From the NCBI GenBank assembly GCA_011763485.2, contig JAANSK020289490.1:1-20122 (forward strand): DNA of 20,122 nucleotides. Reading direction: 5' to 3'. This DNA is from Isoetes engelmannii. Lineage: Eukaryota; Streptophyta; Lycopodiopsida; Isoetales; Isoetaceae. The notes under the pieces are model-generated. The model was given only the letters and a program-made list of their open reading frames with translations, had not been told where the DNA came from and made no database searches. The translations under genes and the position numbers were made by a program. Below, piece after piece: positions 10,421 through 17,957 of this stretch (the stretch's first letter is position 1; every line of letters begins with the position of its first letter).

Positions 10421-10585
10421 TATAAGACAATGGTAAAGAGGGGACTTTTTTGTCTGGCTGGGACCTGGCTCGCCCTAACAGGCTCACCAGGCCCTTACCA
10501 AGCAAAATGACCTGCTCTTGGCCGTTGTCCATTACACAATGTACTACTTAGGGAAGTTTTGCACAAGCCCACCGTAACAATTGGC

Positions 10586-10622
10586 GAGCATATTTTGTTA
10601 TGCTCATCATATTTTGTTATGC
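10586..10622 (+). repeat. Short tandem repeat
   Basis: CATATTTTGTTATGC occurs twice in close succession. Nothing else is recognised between 10430 and 10800. Confidence 0.6.
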
Positions 10623-10795
10623 GCTTTCCTTATTTCTTCTCCATATATCCTCATACTCGGCTAGAAGTTTCTTATGGCATCCTACATTTTCTACATAAGC
10701 ATTGCTTTTGCCTTTGGGTTTTCTAAGATTATTCTTTACCTTACATTTTCACCATTTCCTATGGAATGGTACAATTGCTCAAAAGCCATCCATTG

Positions 10796-10800
10796 GACAT
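10796..10800 (+). repeat. Left target-site duplication GACAT
   Basis: GACAT directly abuts the TGTGAC end at 10801 and is repeated at 12682-12686, immediately after the GTCACA end. Five bases is the usual duplication length for plant LTR retroelements. Confidence 0.75.
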
Positions 10801-11607
10801 TGTGACATACCTAGGGGGTTAAGGGGTAAGTAAATGAATTTCTATTTTTGGTCTTAACCTTAGGATAGGAATATTTAATAGCAATACAAATAGAATACCA
10901 TATTTATACTACGATATGATAGATACAGACACTTGAGGAAAATAAGGGAAATATCTGGAACTAGAATAGCCGAGATAAGAATAGCCGAGATAAATTTGAT
11001 AAGAATCTGAAAGAATAGGAAGATATTTCCTATTAATGGGAAAGGGGAGGATAATTTTTAATTTTAGTAGATGTACTAGTATAAAAGGCCTCTTTGTTTG
11101 GACGAAATTACAGTCTTCAAGTTCCTTCCAGCGCAGTCCAGCTTTGTGTAAAGGAGATCTCCAAACGGTGGGTTAACCGGAGCCGAAGCTTGAAGTATTT
11201 GGAACCATGTCTTCTCCTGAATGATTGACTTGTTGTTGTATTGTGCTTTCAAAGGAAGTCTGACCAGTGCTTGCCATGTTTTATGTCTGCAGTCAGCGTT
11301 TCCTTTCTAAAGCTTGAAAATACGAAATCTGCTTGTTACAACCCTGATCCAGCTTCTCGCAGTTCTAAAACTCTGTCTAGCTAAGTTTCGGCCTGTTCCG
11401 CACCTATTCTGCCATGATTCCGGCCTCTTATACCATTCCGGCATGATCTGCGCAAGCTACAGATTTTTAATCCTCTGTTTTTTCTCTTCCAGAGTCCGTT
11501 CATAAGTGTCGTTTGCCTTTTTATGCTACCAAAAGCTTTATAGACTAGTGGCTAGTATTCACGGTTGTTGTTCGTGAGACCTAGGTTCAAACCTGTCTAA
11601 GACATCC
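10801..11607 (+). repeat. Left arm of the palindromic element (LTR-like)
   Basis: It begins TGTGACATACCTAGGGGG and has an AT-rich first ~290 bp resembling a U3. A TATA box, TATAAAAGG, lies near 11092. A GC-richer presumed transcribed part follows, and a tRNA-like block occupies 11539-11600. The pattern of TG start, TATA box and transcribed part fits a gypsy-type LTR. The end of U5 was not located. Confidence 0.7.
11539..11600 (+). other. tRNA-like module in the left arm
   Basis: TAGTGGCTAGTATTC resembles the D arm and A box of plant tRNA-Asp (TAGTGGTAAGTATTC). Next comes a perfect 5-bp anticodon-type stem (CACGG/TCGTG) with a 7-base loop TTGTTGT, which would read GTT. Then comes AGGTTCAAACC, a near-consensus B box and T loop. 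The T stem and acceptor stem do not pair, so it is not a functional tRNA. It may act as, or descend from, a Pol III promoter. Confidence 0.45.
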
Positions 11608-11611
11608 ATTT

Positions 11612-11673
11612 GCTTCGACCTTTCTTCTATCCGTTTTGATGTGCTTCGACCTTTCTTCTATCCGTTTTGATGT
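11612..11673 (+). repeat. Perfect 31-bp tandem repeat in the palindrome centre
   Basis: A 31-bp unit beginning GCTTCGACCTTTCTTCTATC and ending TTTTGATGT occurs at 11612-11642 and again at 11643-11673 without a visible mismatch. It lies in the non-palindromic centre, just inside the left tRNA-like block, and the right arm has no counterpart. Confidence 0.9.
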
Positions 11674-11865
11674 TACATTTCTTTTTACTATGTAGTTGGG
11701 AATTCTTTTCTCTAGGTTTATTTTGCTAATGTGTTTGTTGGTTAATTATCTTTGAGTTCTTATTTATTATGGTTGCATATACATGGTTGAAACTGAAATG
11801 GTACTAATAAGAAAAAGATAAAGATGGAACTGTTAAATGAACCCGCCCCTTTGTCGATGCCGCCT
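11674..11865. other. Unique centre (loop) of the palindrome
   Basis: AT-rich and non-coding. It contains a purine-rich stretch AATAAGAAAAAGATAAAGATG around 11806, which could be a polypurine-tract relic, but nothing proves it. Confidence 0.4.
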
Positions 11866-12681
11866 GGATATCTTGAAGCGGGTTTGAAACTGGGTCTGAC
11901 GAACACAAGCCGTGAATACTAGCCACTAGTCTATAGAGCTTTTGGTAGCATAAAAAAGCATACGACACTTATGAACGGACTCTGGAAGAGAAAAAACGGA
12001 GTTAAAAGTCTGTAGCTTGCGCATATCATGCCGGAATGGTATAAGAGGCCGGAATCATGGCGGAATAGGTGCGGAACAGGCCGATACTTAGTTAGACAGA
12101 GTTTTAGAACTGCGAGAAGCTGGATCAGGGTTGTAACAAGCAGATTTCGTATTTTCAAGCTTTAGAAAGGAAACGCTGGCTGCAGACATAAAACATGGCA
12201 AGCACTGGTCAGACTTCCTTTGAAAACACAATACAACAACAAATCAATCATTCAGAAGAAGACATGGTTCCAAATACTTCAAGCTTCGGCTCCGGTTAAC
12301 CCACCGTTTGGAGATCTCTCTTACACAAAGCTGGACTGTGCTGGAAAGAACTTGAAGACTGTAATTTCGTCCAAACAAAGAGGCCTTTTATACTAGTACA
12401 TCTACTAAAATTAAAAAATATCCTCCCCTTTCCCATTAATAGGAAATATCTTCCTATTCTTTCAGATTCTTATCAAATTTAACTCGGCTATTCTTGGCTA
12501 TTCTTATCTCGACTATTCTAGTTCCAAATATTCCCCTTATTTTCCTCAAGTGTCTGTATCTACCATACCGTAATATAAATACGATATTCTATTTGTATTG
12601 CTATTAAATATTCCTATTCTAAGGTTAAGACCAAAAATAAAAATTCATTTACTTACCCCTTAACCCCCTAGGTACGTCACA
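11866..12681 (-). repeat. Right arm of the palindromic element (LTR-like, inverted)
   Basis: This is the reverse-complement counterpart of the left arm, with the same TATA box (TATAAAAGG, about 12385-12393 on the minus strand) and the same tRNA-like block (~11884-11936). Visible differences from the left arm are mainly A/G and C/T transitions plus a few short indels. Confidence 0.7.
11884..11936 (-). other. tRNA-like module in the right arm
   Basis: The minus strand reads TAGTGGCTAGTATTCACGG, then CAGACCCAGTTTCAAACCC. This is the counterpart of the left-arm module and is closer to tRNA-Asp in its GACCC segment. The anticodon-type stem pairs less well than in the left arm. Confidence 0.4.
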
Positions 12682-12686
12682 GACAT
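12682..12686 (+). repeat. Right target-site duplication GACAT
   Basis: Direct repeat of 10796-10800. Both copies sit exactly at the ends of the inverted arms, which argues that the palindrome inserted as one unit. Confidence 0.75.
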
Positions 12687-12845
12687 CCGGGTTTGAGTGT
12701 ATACCATTGATTCTTTTCCGGTGCAAGGATTTAAGCAATATGATTATCTCCCATGACCCCGAGCAATCATTCAGGCCCGCCATGGTGAGGAGGGAAAAGT
12801 GAGATATGTACTTTAACTAGTCATCCACTAGTTCGATTAGCACAA
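12687..12845. other. Short non-coding flank, possible tRNA-derived scrap
   Basis: CCGGGTTTGAGTG at 12687-12699 resembles a degenerate Pol III B box. With the element and one GACAT removed, it would continue the left flank ATTGCTCAAAAGCCATCC. The palindrome may thus have landed in a SINE-like sequence. The evidence is weak. Confidence 0.2.
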
Positions 12846-13026
12846 ATCACAATTTCATCAGGTCAAATAAACCAAAGAAACATTTCCTTATTCCTACGTT
12901 CCTTATTAAGCAACACAAAATAAATAGCATTACAAAATTTTCAATAGGTGTTTTAGAAGACAAAACTGCTGCATGTGCTAGACAACGAAATCTGAGTGAG
13001 TCAAACGATCCCTGACAAAAGGTGGA

Positions 13027-13220
13027 AACACACTTACGGCAGATGAACAGAAGTTGACACCTAGTAGCACTGGAATATGGCATTCCAGCGAATGACTCAA
13101 GTACTCCCTGGCATGTTATCAAAAATTGAAAGCAGATTTATGGCAGATGAATCTAAGTTGACACCTCGAACCACTCCTCCATGAAAAGTTTTTATTCGAT
13201 AACATAGGAGTATGGCATCC
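13027..13220 (-). repeat. Partial tandem duplication of an exon
   Basis: Minus-strand segments 13218-13137 and ~13112-13027 share GTGTCAACTT...TTCATCTGCC(A/G)TAA and GG.ATGCCATA.TCC in the same order. The second copy is shorter. This looks like an old ~105-bp tandem duplication within the gene relic. Confidence 0.5.
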
Positions 13221-14195
13221 CAAAGTGAGGTACATCCCTGTCAAAGGAATAGAAGTTACCGCATGCCTAAATGAAATTTCAATCTATCCATAAAACAACA
13301 GAAGCGTATATTAGTCTGATTACCTGAAGTGAAAACTGCAATCTCCTATCCCAATATAATGCATATGTTGGAGACATCTGTTTGCTAACAGCAAGGATAC
13401 AACCACCAGCGTGCAGAATAGCTGGAACACTAGAAGTAATGGCAATGCATTTCTCTGGAAACCGTTCTTTGTGAGGGAAACTGGCAATAAATAGAGGATT
13501 ATTGCCAGATTGAGTAGTTGGACGTGAAGTCGGGTCCACATGCAATAGCCATTGTGGATGTTTTAGAAGCGCACAAAACAGATATAAAAACAAATGGCGA
13601 TCGGAAGGAAGTTCAACATTCCATCATTTCCCACTTTTCTCATGTGCTTCACCAATCCCTCCATAATCATACTTCTTCACACATGTTCCTTCAGCTAATT
13701 CTGATAAAGATCATCACAGTCATTCAGATTGGTGAATTCCAAAAGTGTAAGCATTTCATGATGCGTATGGAATACGGCAATTTCATAAGAAAGACAGGTG
13801 CTAGCACAAGAGTTCTGATAATTCAAAGTAACAAAATAAGAGATCTTGAGTGGCTAAGCAGGCAACCACAAAAAAAAATCACCTTTGGATAGAGCTATGA
13901 CATGCCTAGACAGACTTATGCCATGCTTAACGACACAAGCATTTATAGTTCAACCAGCTCAATAAATGCTCAGATCAAAATACAGTGTCACACTCTAACA
14001 AGGCTGCTTGTAAGCCGAACATATGGCATGCTATGTACTTCTAAAATTAGTGAGATTAACCCCTTATTCTCTCCACCATGTACTCTGAGGTGGAGTCCCT
14101 CATTCAGTTTTAGTCACATTGTTATCAGTAGCTCCAAATGCTTCAGTTCAAAAGCGATTTCTTGCACCTCGAGCATATGCCCAAAATGGGTCTCT
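13085..14195 (-). pseudogene. Relic of an unidentified host gene (several exons)
   Basis: Several minus-strand blocks look like exons of one gene. Block 1 (~14190-14085) reads YRDPFWAYARGARNRF, then TEAFGAT and GTPPQSTWWRE, with about two in-frame stops. Block 2 (~13790-13324) begins LSYEIAVFHTHHEMLTLLEF. It changes frame near 13610 and continues DRHLFLYLFCALLKHPQWLL and FPHKERFPEKCIAITSSVPA. It ends at a good donor, CTTCAG|GTAATC. Block 3 (~13218-13140) follows an acceptor, TTGACAG, with SLWDAILLCYRI and GGVVRGVNLDSSA. The joined phase and composition suggest real but decayed coding sequence. I do not recognise the family. Confidence 0.5.
13279..13593 (-). pseudogene. Best-preserved exon of the unidentified minus-strand relic
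   Basis: This is an open stretch of ~90 coding residues ending at the donor after 13324. Key pieces are LLKHPQWLLHVDPTSRP, GNNPLFIASFPHKERF, CIAITSSVPAILHAGGCILA and YALYWDRRLQFSLQ. It lies upstream of the block at 13218-13140 by an apparent ~105-bp intron in compatible phase (Q then G). No catalytic motif is obvious. The hydrophobic content suggests a folded core rather than membrane spans. Confidence 0.5.
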
Positions 14196-14764
14196 GTAGC
14201 TATTTAATTTAAGTATCAATATTCAAGGATGCCAGACAAGCATATGCACTAGTCGGCTTCATATGATTATAAATTTAATCTTGGTCTTTTGCAGGTCCTT
14301 GAGGAAATATTTGTTCATATGCTTGGATCTTGTACACAAATAGCAAAGCATTCTCCGTTCTCAAAGCCTTTAGCAAATCTTCTAGCCCACATTGGACGAC
14401 TATGGAATGGAATCCTGACATCTCTCCAAACGGCAACTCTGCCAATCAAGTTTCATTCTTCCCTCTTGGATACTCAAGCACGCTGTTTAGCCCTAGATTT
14501 ATAGCATTTTAATACTTCTATTGCGAACCGTACCCTTTTCTTCTGGGAAGCAATGTATGACAGAGTGGCATGTCTTAAGTACCCTACATGTCTGTTTTCG
14601 GTCTTTCTTCAGTTCAAGCAGAAAGCTTCAGTTTCATTGCCAAGCTGGACAGTCATCATAGGAAGTCACTCTGCAAAGATGGAAAATTATCGCCTCATGC
14701 CATTTCAATGATGCGAAGTCCCAACTCTCAAAAAGCAAAATACATAACTTAAACTCATTCACCT

Positions 14765-15440
14765 TGTTCACCAGTTAGTATTTCTCCTTGTGGCCCTCAA
14801 AAATTGAAGGTTGGCACTGCGATTTCTCCAAATTCTAGGTCAGACGCAGTTGAAAAATCTGTAGCAGATTCAGCCACATATTCATTAACAAACGGTTGTT
14901 TAATAAAAAAATCAGAACTGAGATTGCCAAGGAAGACGCCAAATCAAAAAATAAAAATAATGATGGCATAGTGGTCATGCAGGTACTACAACTCTACCAT
15001 CAACTTTTCCAAAAGAGTCAATCGGCACCAAAAAGGATAGGAGTCTGGAGGCCATGGAACATAGAACACTGTGCACAGAAAACTATCACCCTTTAACAGT
15101 GACAAAGCAGAATATGTAACTCAAGCTTATCATTCTTATTCATCCATCAAAATTTCTGCAGGTGGCCTTCAAACGTTGGAGCTTTGTATTGCCATTTCTC
15201 CAAATTCTTTGACGGATGCAGTTGACAAATCTGTTAGAGAAGATCAAATCCCAGATACATTAACACATGGTCTTCTAATCAAACATCCAGAGCTTTTACA
15301 GATCGCTGAGAAAGATGCCAAATCAAAAAGTAGAATAATGTTGGTGGTAATGATGATGCATTGCTACAACTTTGGTTCTCCCACCAACTTTGCCAAAAAG
15401 CCAAACACTGCCACTGAAAGTGGTACGAGCTTGAAAAGTG
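14765..15440 (+). repeat. Tandem duplication of an exon segment, two diverged ~300-bp copies
   Basis: Copy 1 (~14765-15060) and copy 2 (~15130-15440) share ATTTCTCCAAATTCT, GA(C/T)GCAGTTGA.AAATCTGT, GATGCCAAATCAAAAA-type and ACAACTNT...ACCAACTTT-type landmarks in order. Encoded peptides are ISPNSRSDAVEKSV and ISPNSLTDAVDKSV. Divergence is substantial, so the duplication is old. Confidence 0.6.
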
Positions 15441-15619
15441 ACAGTTTCTCCAAATCGTTGGAGTTACAGAAGAGGAACAATGCAGTGACTTTAAAGGAAG
15501 GAAGACTAGATAATACATTTGTGCAGAATAATGCAGAGCACCATTCACCCAATAAGGATTCACCTCTTCAATCTAGTTTCTCGTTTGGCATAGCTTGCCA
15601 TCAAGGAATGCCAACATGA
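15071..15619 (+). pseudogene. Longest open piece of the possible RIF1-like relic
   Basis: This frame of 182 codons includes ISPNSLTDAVDKSVRED, HGLLIKHPELLQIAEKDAKS, then a low-complexity Ser/Lys/Asn-rich tail (SDSFSKSLELQKRNN, NAEHHSPNKDSPLQSSFSFG). The first ~50 codons match an upstream copy at ~14800-14960. The polar, disordered composition fits the C-terminal region of a large nuclear protein. The ATG at 15071 is probably not a true start because similarity to the upstream copy begins downstream of it. Confidence 0.4.
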
Positions 15620-15819
15620 AATCAACAGAATCTGCTCGTAAGGAGCTTCAAAAAAGACTACCAGGGAGGAAAAAACCAAGGTTCACTACGGAGGCTGATG
15701 GTTATGTAATAATAAGTTCAGCAGAAGAAAGAAAAAAAAGGTTTTAACTGAACACCAAAAAGAGGTTATGAAAGCTCAACAGAGAGGCTTACCTGCTTGT
15801 ATTTGCATCTGGCAATGCA

Positions 15820-16227
15820 GCTTGATTGAGATTGTGTTGAGTTTTCATGGAGTAGCGGCCACAAAGGGTCATGCGCAGCTCTCCAAGCAGTTCAGTTGTA
15901 CCCTAATTGTATCTTTCCAGTTCCCCAAGGCCATGGTCGAAAGAGGGGATGGAGAATTTCCATGAAACAACTCATTATAGTCTGTGGCTTAAAACCTCTA
16001 TATCTTGCAGGCAAAGAGGATTAAAAGCCCGCATATCCATCCCCTTCGCTTGAAGATGCTATAGCTTTGCGATCCGACAAGCTTGTTGTTCCGTATTTTC
16101 TTAATATTTTCTAATTTTTTGACACCGTTGATGCAGAAAATTATAGATCTAAGGGCTTAGGTCGAATTTGGCCTAGGTGGCTGTAGACATACATAGCCTA
16201 GAAATCAAGAAATTGTTGCACCTCGGG
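15820..16227. other. No supported feature
   Basis: The frame after LTEHQKEVMKAQQRG continues to 15965 without recognisable motifs. The rest is non-coding. Confidence 0.4.
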
Positions 16228-16230
16228 TTA

Positions 16231-16441
16231 GGGGGATTATCAGACCTCGAGGGTTTTTTTCTTGCAAATCCAAGCCCATTGATGCACGAACAGAGAATCT
16301 GAGCCGATAGATCCGTTTTAGGTCCACGACCTCACTGCCAAGAAATAGGGATGCAATACTTTTTGTCCAGGTCTAAAACCTGAATTCTTCGGATCCTCGA
16401 CTGGAGAAAACCTCCAGTGCCATGCCCATGGGAAGCCCCCC
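16231..16441 (-). mobile_element. MITE copy B (PIF/Harbinger-like, TTA-flanked)
   Basis: The minus strand from 16441 reads GGGGGGCTTCCCATGG, and TTA flanks the unit at 16228-16230 and 16442-16444, the target duplication of PIF/Harbinger (Tourist) elements. The inside shares ACTGGAGGTTT and AAAAAGTATTGCATC with copy A at 17946-18255, in opposite orientation. The far end keeps only GGGGG of the inverted repeat, so this copy is diverged or internally deleted. Confidence 0.5.
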
Positions 16442-16599
16442 TTAGGCAACCCTGCTAAACAAAAGATAATGTTCAAATGTCCAACCCGCACCCAAACGTG
16501 AGATAGAATTGAAACGATGCAAACTACAAAATCCGGACAATCCATAGTGGTTGAGCATCTTGTTCTAATTCTTGAGTTTTCAAGTTGCATGAATAGACC

Positions 16600-16992
16600 T
16601 TCCTAGTCGGTGTCCTTCATCTTCCTGTAAGCAGCCTGAAAAAATTTACAATGTAGGCTTATGACTAATCCCAAGCAAGCACAATTTTGACATGAAACTT
16701 TGTACAGCCTTACACTGCTTGTATTATCAGCAATCAACCAGCTACGTTACAACCTCTGCCACTGAGCTTCTGTATGTCCTCTAAATCCAGCATGTCATAC
16801 AAACTTCTCCATTGTAAATAAATATTAAACATTGGAAGGCCAAGCACTTAGACAAAACATCTCTGGTTAAGCCATACATAAAGTCATGGACCATCTGAGA
16901 AATATAAAAGGTTACCTATATAAAGTAAGACATAGGAACTACATCAGGGATAAAAAAAACTGTCTTCAATCCAAAGGGAGGGTGCTTCAGCA
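16600..16992 (-). other. Probable 3' untranslated region and downstream of PFD4
   Basis: This is AT-rich sequence downstream of the PFD4 stop with no long frame. On the minus strand TTTATATAG|GTAACC near 16917 and TTTTTTCAG|GCTGC near 16637 could be the donor and acceptor of a 3' UTR intron, but this is not proven. No unambiguous AATAAA signal was found. Confidence 0.3.
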
Positions 16993-17654
16993 TCATTCCT
17001 CTTCCAAATTAATTGAGTCCTTAAATTTCCCGTACAACACCTTCTTTAATTCATTCATTTTAGCAATCACACCAGATTTCTCATTCTCCAAACGTTCCAG
17101 TTCTTTTTCATTCTCTTGTTTCAGAATTTCAAGCCGGGACTCAACCTCATCCGTTGTCAAATGTGTAAAAACTTCTCCAATCTGATATCTTATAACTTCA
17201 TCATCTGCCAAGATAAGTTCGTTGCTAGCATCCTCTAAGTTTTCTGTCATATCCTGTAGATATAAACATGGATTGATTAAATGTTTAGACACTGCCCAAA
17301 GCCCTCAAATCTTTGCAAACAGTGTGTCTGCATTCCTCTCAAGTTGCTTTTATTTTAGATTTTTGGCGGAATAAACAAACAACATTCTCTGTAACGGATA
17401 TGAAAATCCCACTAGAAACGGGAAGGGAACATAAACATAACGGAACCGAAAATGAACACACCTTCTTAGCCTTAATTTCATCTTCGAGTTCATGAAACTT
17501 AGTATTGAGCCTCCCAAACGTATTGATATTCTGCTGATCTTCCCAGGTAACTTGCGTTTCCATTCCTTCTCCCTGCAGCAATAACACCACAAGATTATTA
17601 AGCCCTACACAGAAAACCAGATTACAAAATCTGCACGATATCTACCTGTTGCAT
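16993..17654 (-). CDS. PFD4: Prefoldin subunit 4
   Basis: Three exons are visible: 17654-17646, 17572-17462 and 17253-16993 (stop included). Their introns are 73 and 208 bp, all GT-AG and all in phase 0. The protein is 126 residues, close to the ~129 of Arabidopsis PFD4, with the same MQQG start. Prefoldin is a jellyfish-shaped hexameric co-chaperone that hands unfolded actin and tubulin to the CCT chaperonin, mainly in the cytosol; PFD4 is one of its four beta-type subunits. Visible parts are the family motif [15 protein letters not shown] (residues 11-25), an N-terminal coiled coil to ~56, and the beta-hairpin segment around [14 protein letters not shown] (56-69). A C-terminal coiled coil follows (~74-113), then the conserved tail [11 protein letters not shown]. 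No stop, frame change or missing motif is seen, so the gene looks functional. It is flanked by two related MITEs. Confidence 0.95.
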
Positions 17655-17677
17655 CTCCAGCAAGAAATGGAATTGTT

Positions 17678-17686
17678 AACCCTAAA
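17678..17686 (-). promoter_or_regulatory. Telo-box-like motif in the PFD4 leader or promoter
   Basis: The plus strand reads AACCCTAAA, matching the plant telo-box core (AAACCCTAA) apart from one end base. Telo boxes are common near the start of plant genes for translation and growth functions. It lies between the TATA box and the ATG. Confidence 0.4.
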
Positions 17687-17790
17687 ATGCTTGAATCCTT
17701 TCGTCCTTCAAAACGTTCGTTTGGTAATTTTATCTATTGTTTACTTTTACTTGATATCTTAATTTTACCTCGGTCAAAACCTTAGCAATT

Positions 17791-17800
17791 TTTATATAGT
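17791..17800 (-). promoter_or_regulatory. TATA box of PFD4
   Basis: The minus strand reads ACTATATAAA, ~140 bp upstream of the ATG. This is a sensible distance for a plant core promoter with a ~100-bp leader. No transcript data are available here. Confidence 0.5.
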
Positions 17801-17819
17801 ATTTACCTGATTTATTTTA

Positions 17820-17957
17820 GGGAAAATTTCAAATATACCCCTCAAGTTTGCGTAGACTCCAAAAAATACCCCAAAAAATAGGGTTCCAAACCTATGATAA
17901 CGCATGAACGTAGAAGGGGCTTATAAAAAACTTGAGATACACTTAGGGGGTTTCCCA
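17820..17957. repeat. Possible small inverted-repeat remnant upstream of PFD4
   Basis: GGGAAAATTTCAAATATACC then CCTCAAGTTTG opens the segment, and AAACTTGAGATACAC then GGGTTTCCC closes it, giving partial inverted ends (GGGAAA and TCAAGTTT). The GGGAAAATT...ACCCCTCAAG type of end is common in plant non-autonomous DNA elements. It overlaps the start of MITE A, so the boundary is ambiguous. Confidence 0.3.

Larger units (their letters stand above)
10801..12681. mobile_element. Palindromic LTR-like element with 5-bp target duplication
   Basis: Two arms of about 810 bp, 10801-11607 and the reverse complement of 11866-12681, are ~93-96% identical by eye and flank a ~258-bp centre. Both outer ends read TGTGAC(A/G)TACCTAGGGGG. 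The unit is bounded by GACAT on the left (10796-10800) and GACAT on the right (12682-12686). A TG...CA terminus plus a 5-bp duplication is the signature of integrase-mediated LTR retroelement insertion. Here, however, the same U3-type end is on both sides, so the arms face each other. No gag or pol is visible; the open frames in the arms have no known motif. It is a non-autonomous, fossil-like element. Confidence 0.8.
14295..15815 (+). pseudogene. Decayed host-gene relic, possibly RIF1-like
   Basis: A plus-strand exon-like frame starts after TTTTGCAG at 14295 (VLEEIFVHMLGSCTQ, ANLLAHIGRLWNGIL, DTQARCLALDL). After one in-frame stop it goes on in the same frame with NTSIANRTLFFWEAMYD to ~14708. 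Further coding-like pieces follow: ISPNSRSDAVEKSV (~14820), then an open 182-codon frame at 15071-15619. Next come KELQKRLPGRKKPRF (~15645) and, across an A-rich frame change near 15735, LTEHQKEVMKAQQRG. The SIANRT-FW and LTEHQKEV-AQQ motifs recall my memory of plant RIF1-type telomere-associated proteins, so the family call is tentative. Stops, frame changes and an internal duplication show it is not functional. Confidence 0.4.

Noticed and set aside
11539-11600. Functional tRNA gene (Asp or Asn)
   Set aside because: The T stem and acceptor stem do not pair and the D arm is distorted. Only the anticodon arm and box motifs are preserved.
11314-12158. Similar open frames MKIRNLLVTTLIQLL... in both palindrome arms (63 and 75 codons)
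   Set aside because: They are similar only because the arms are copies. Their C-termini differ, there is no known domain, and they lie in the presumed transcribed LTR part.
10801-12681. Two independent solo LTRs that happened to insert in opposite directions
   Set aside because: The GACAT repeats sit exactly at the two outer ends and would not match if the arms had arrived separately. Homology also runs past the LTR-like part into the tRNA-like blocks of both arms. This remains possible but less likely.
17339-17592. Frames of 80 and 83 codons running from PFD4 exon 2 into the following intron
   Set aside because: They read past the exon 2 donor (AAG|GTGTGT). Splicing to 17253 restores the conserved prefoldin sequence.
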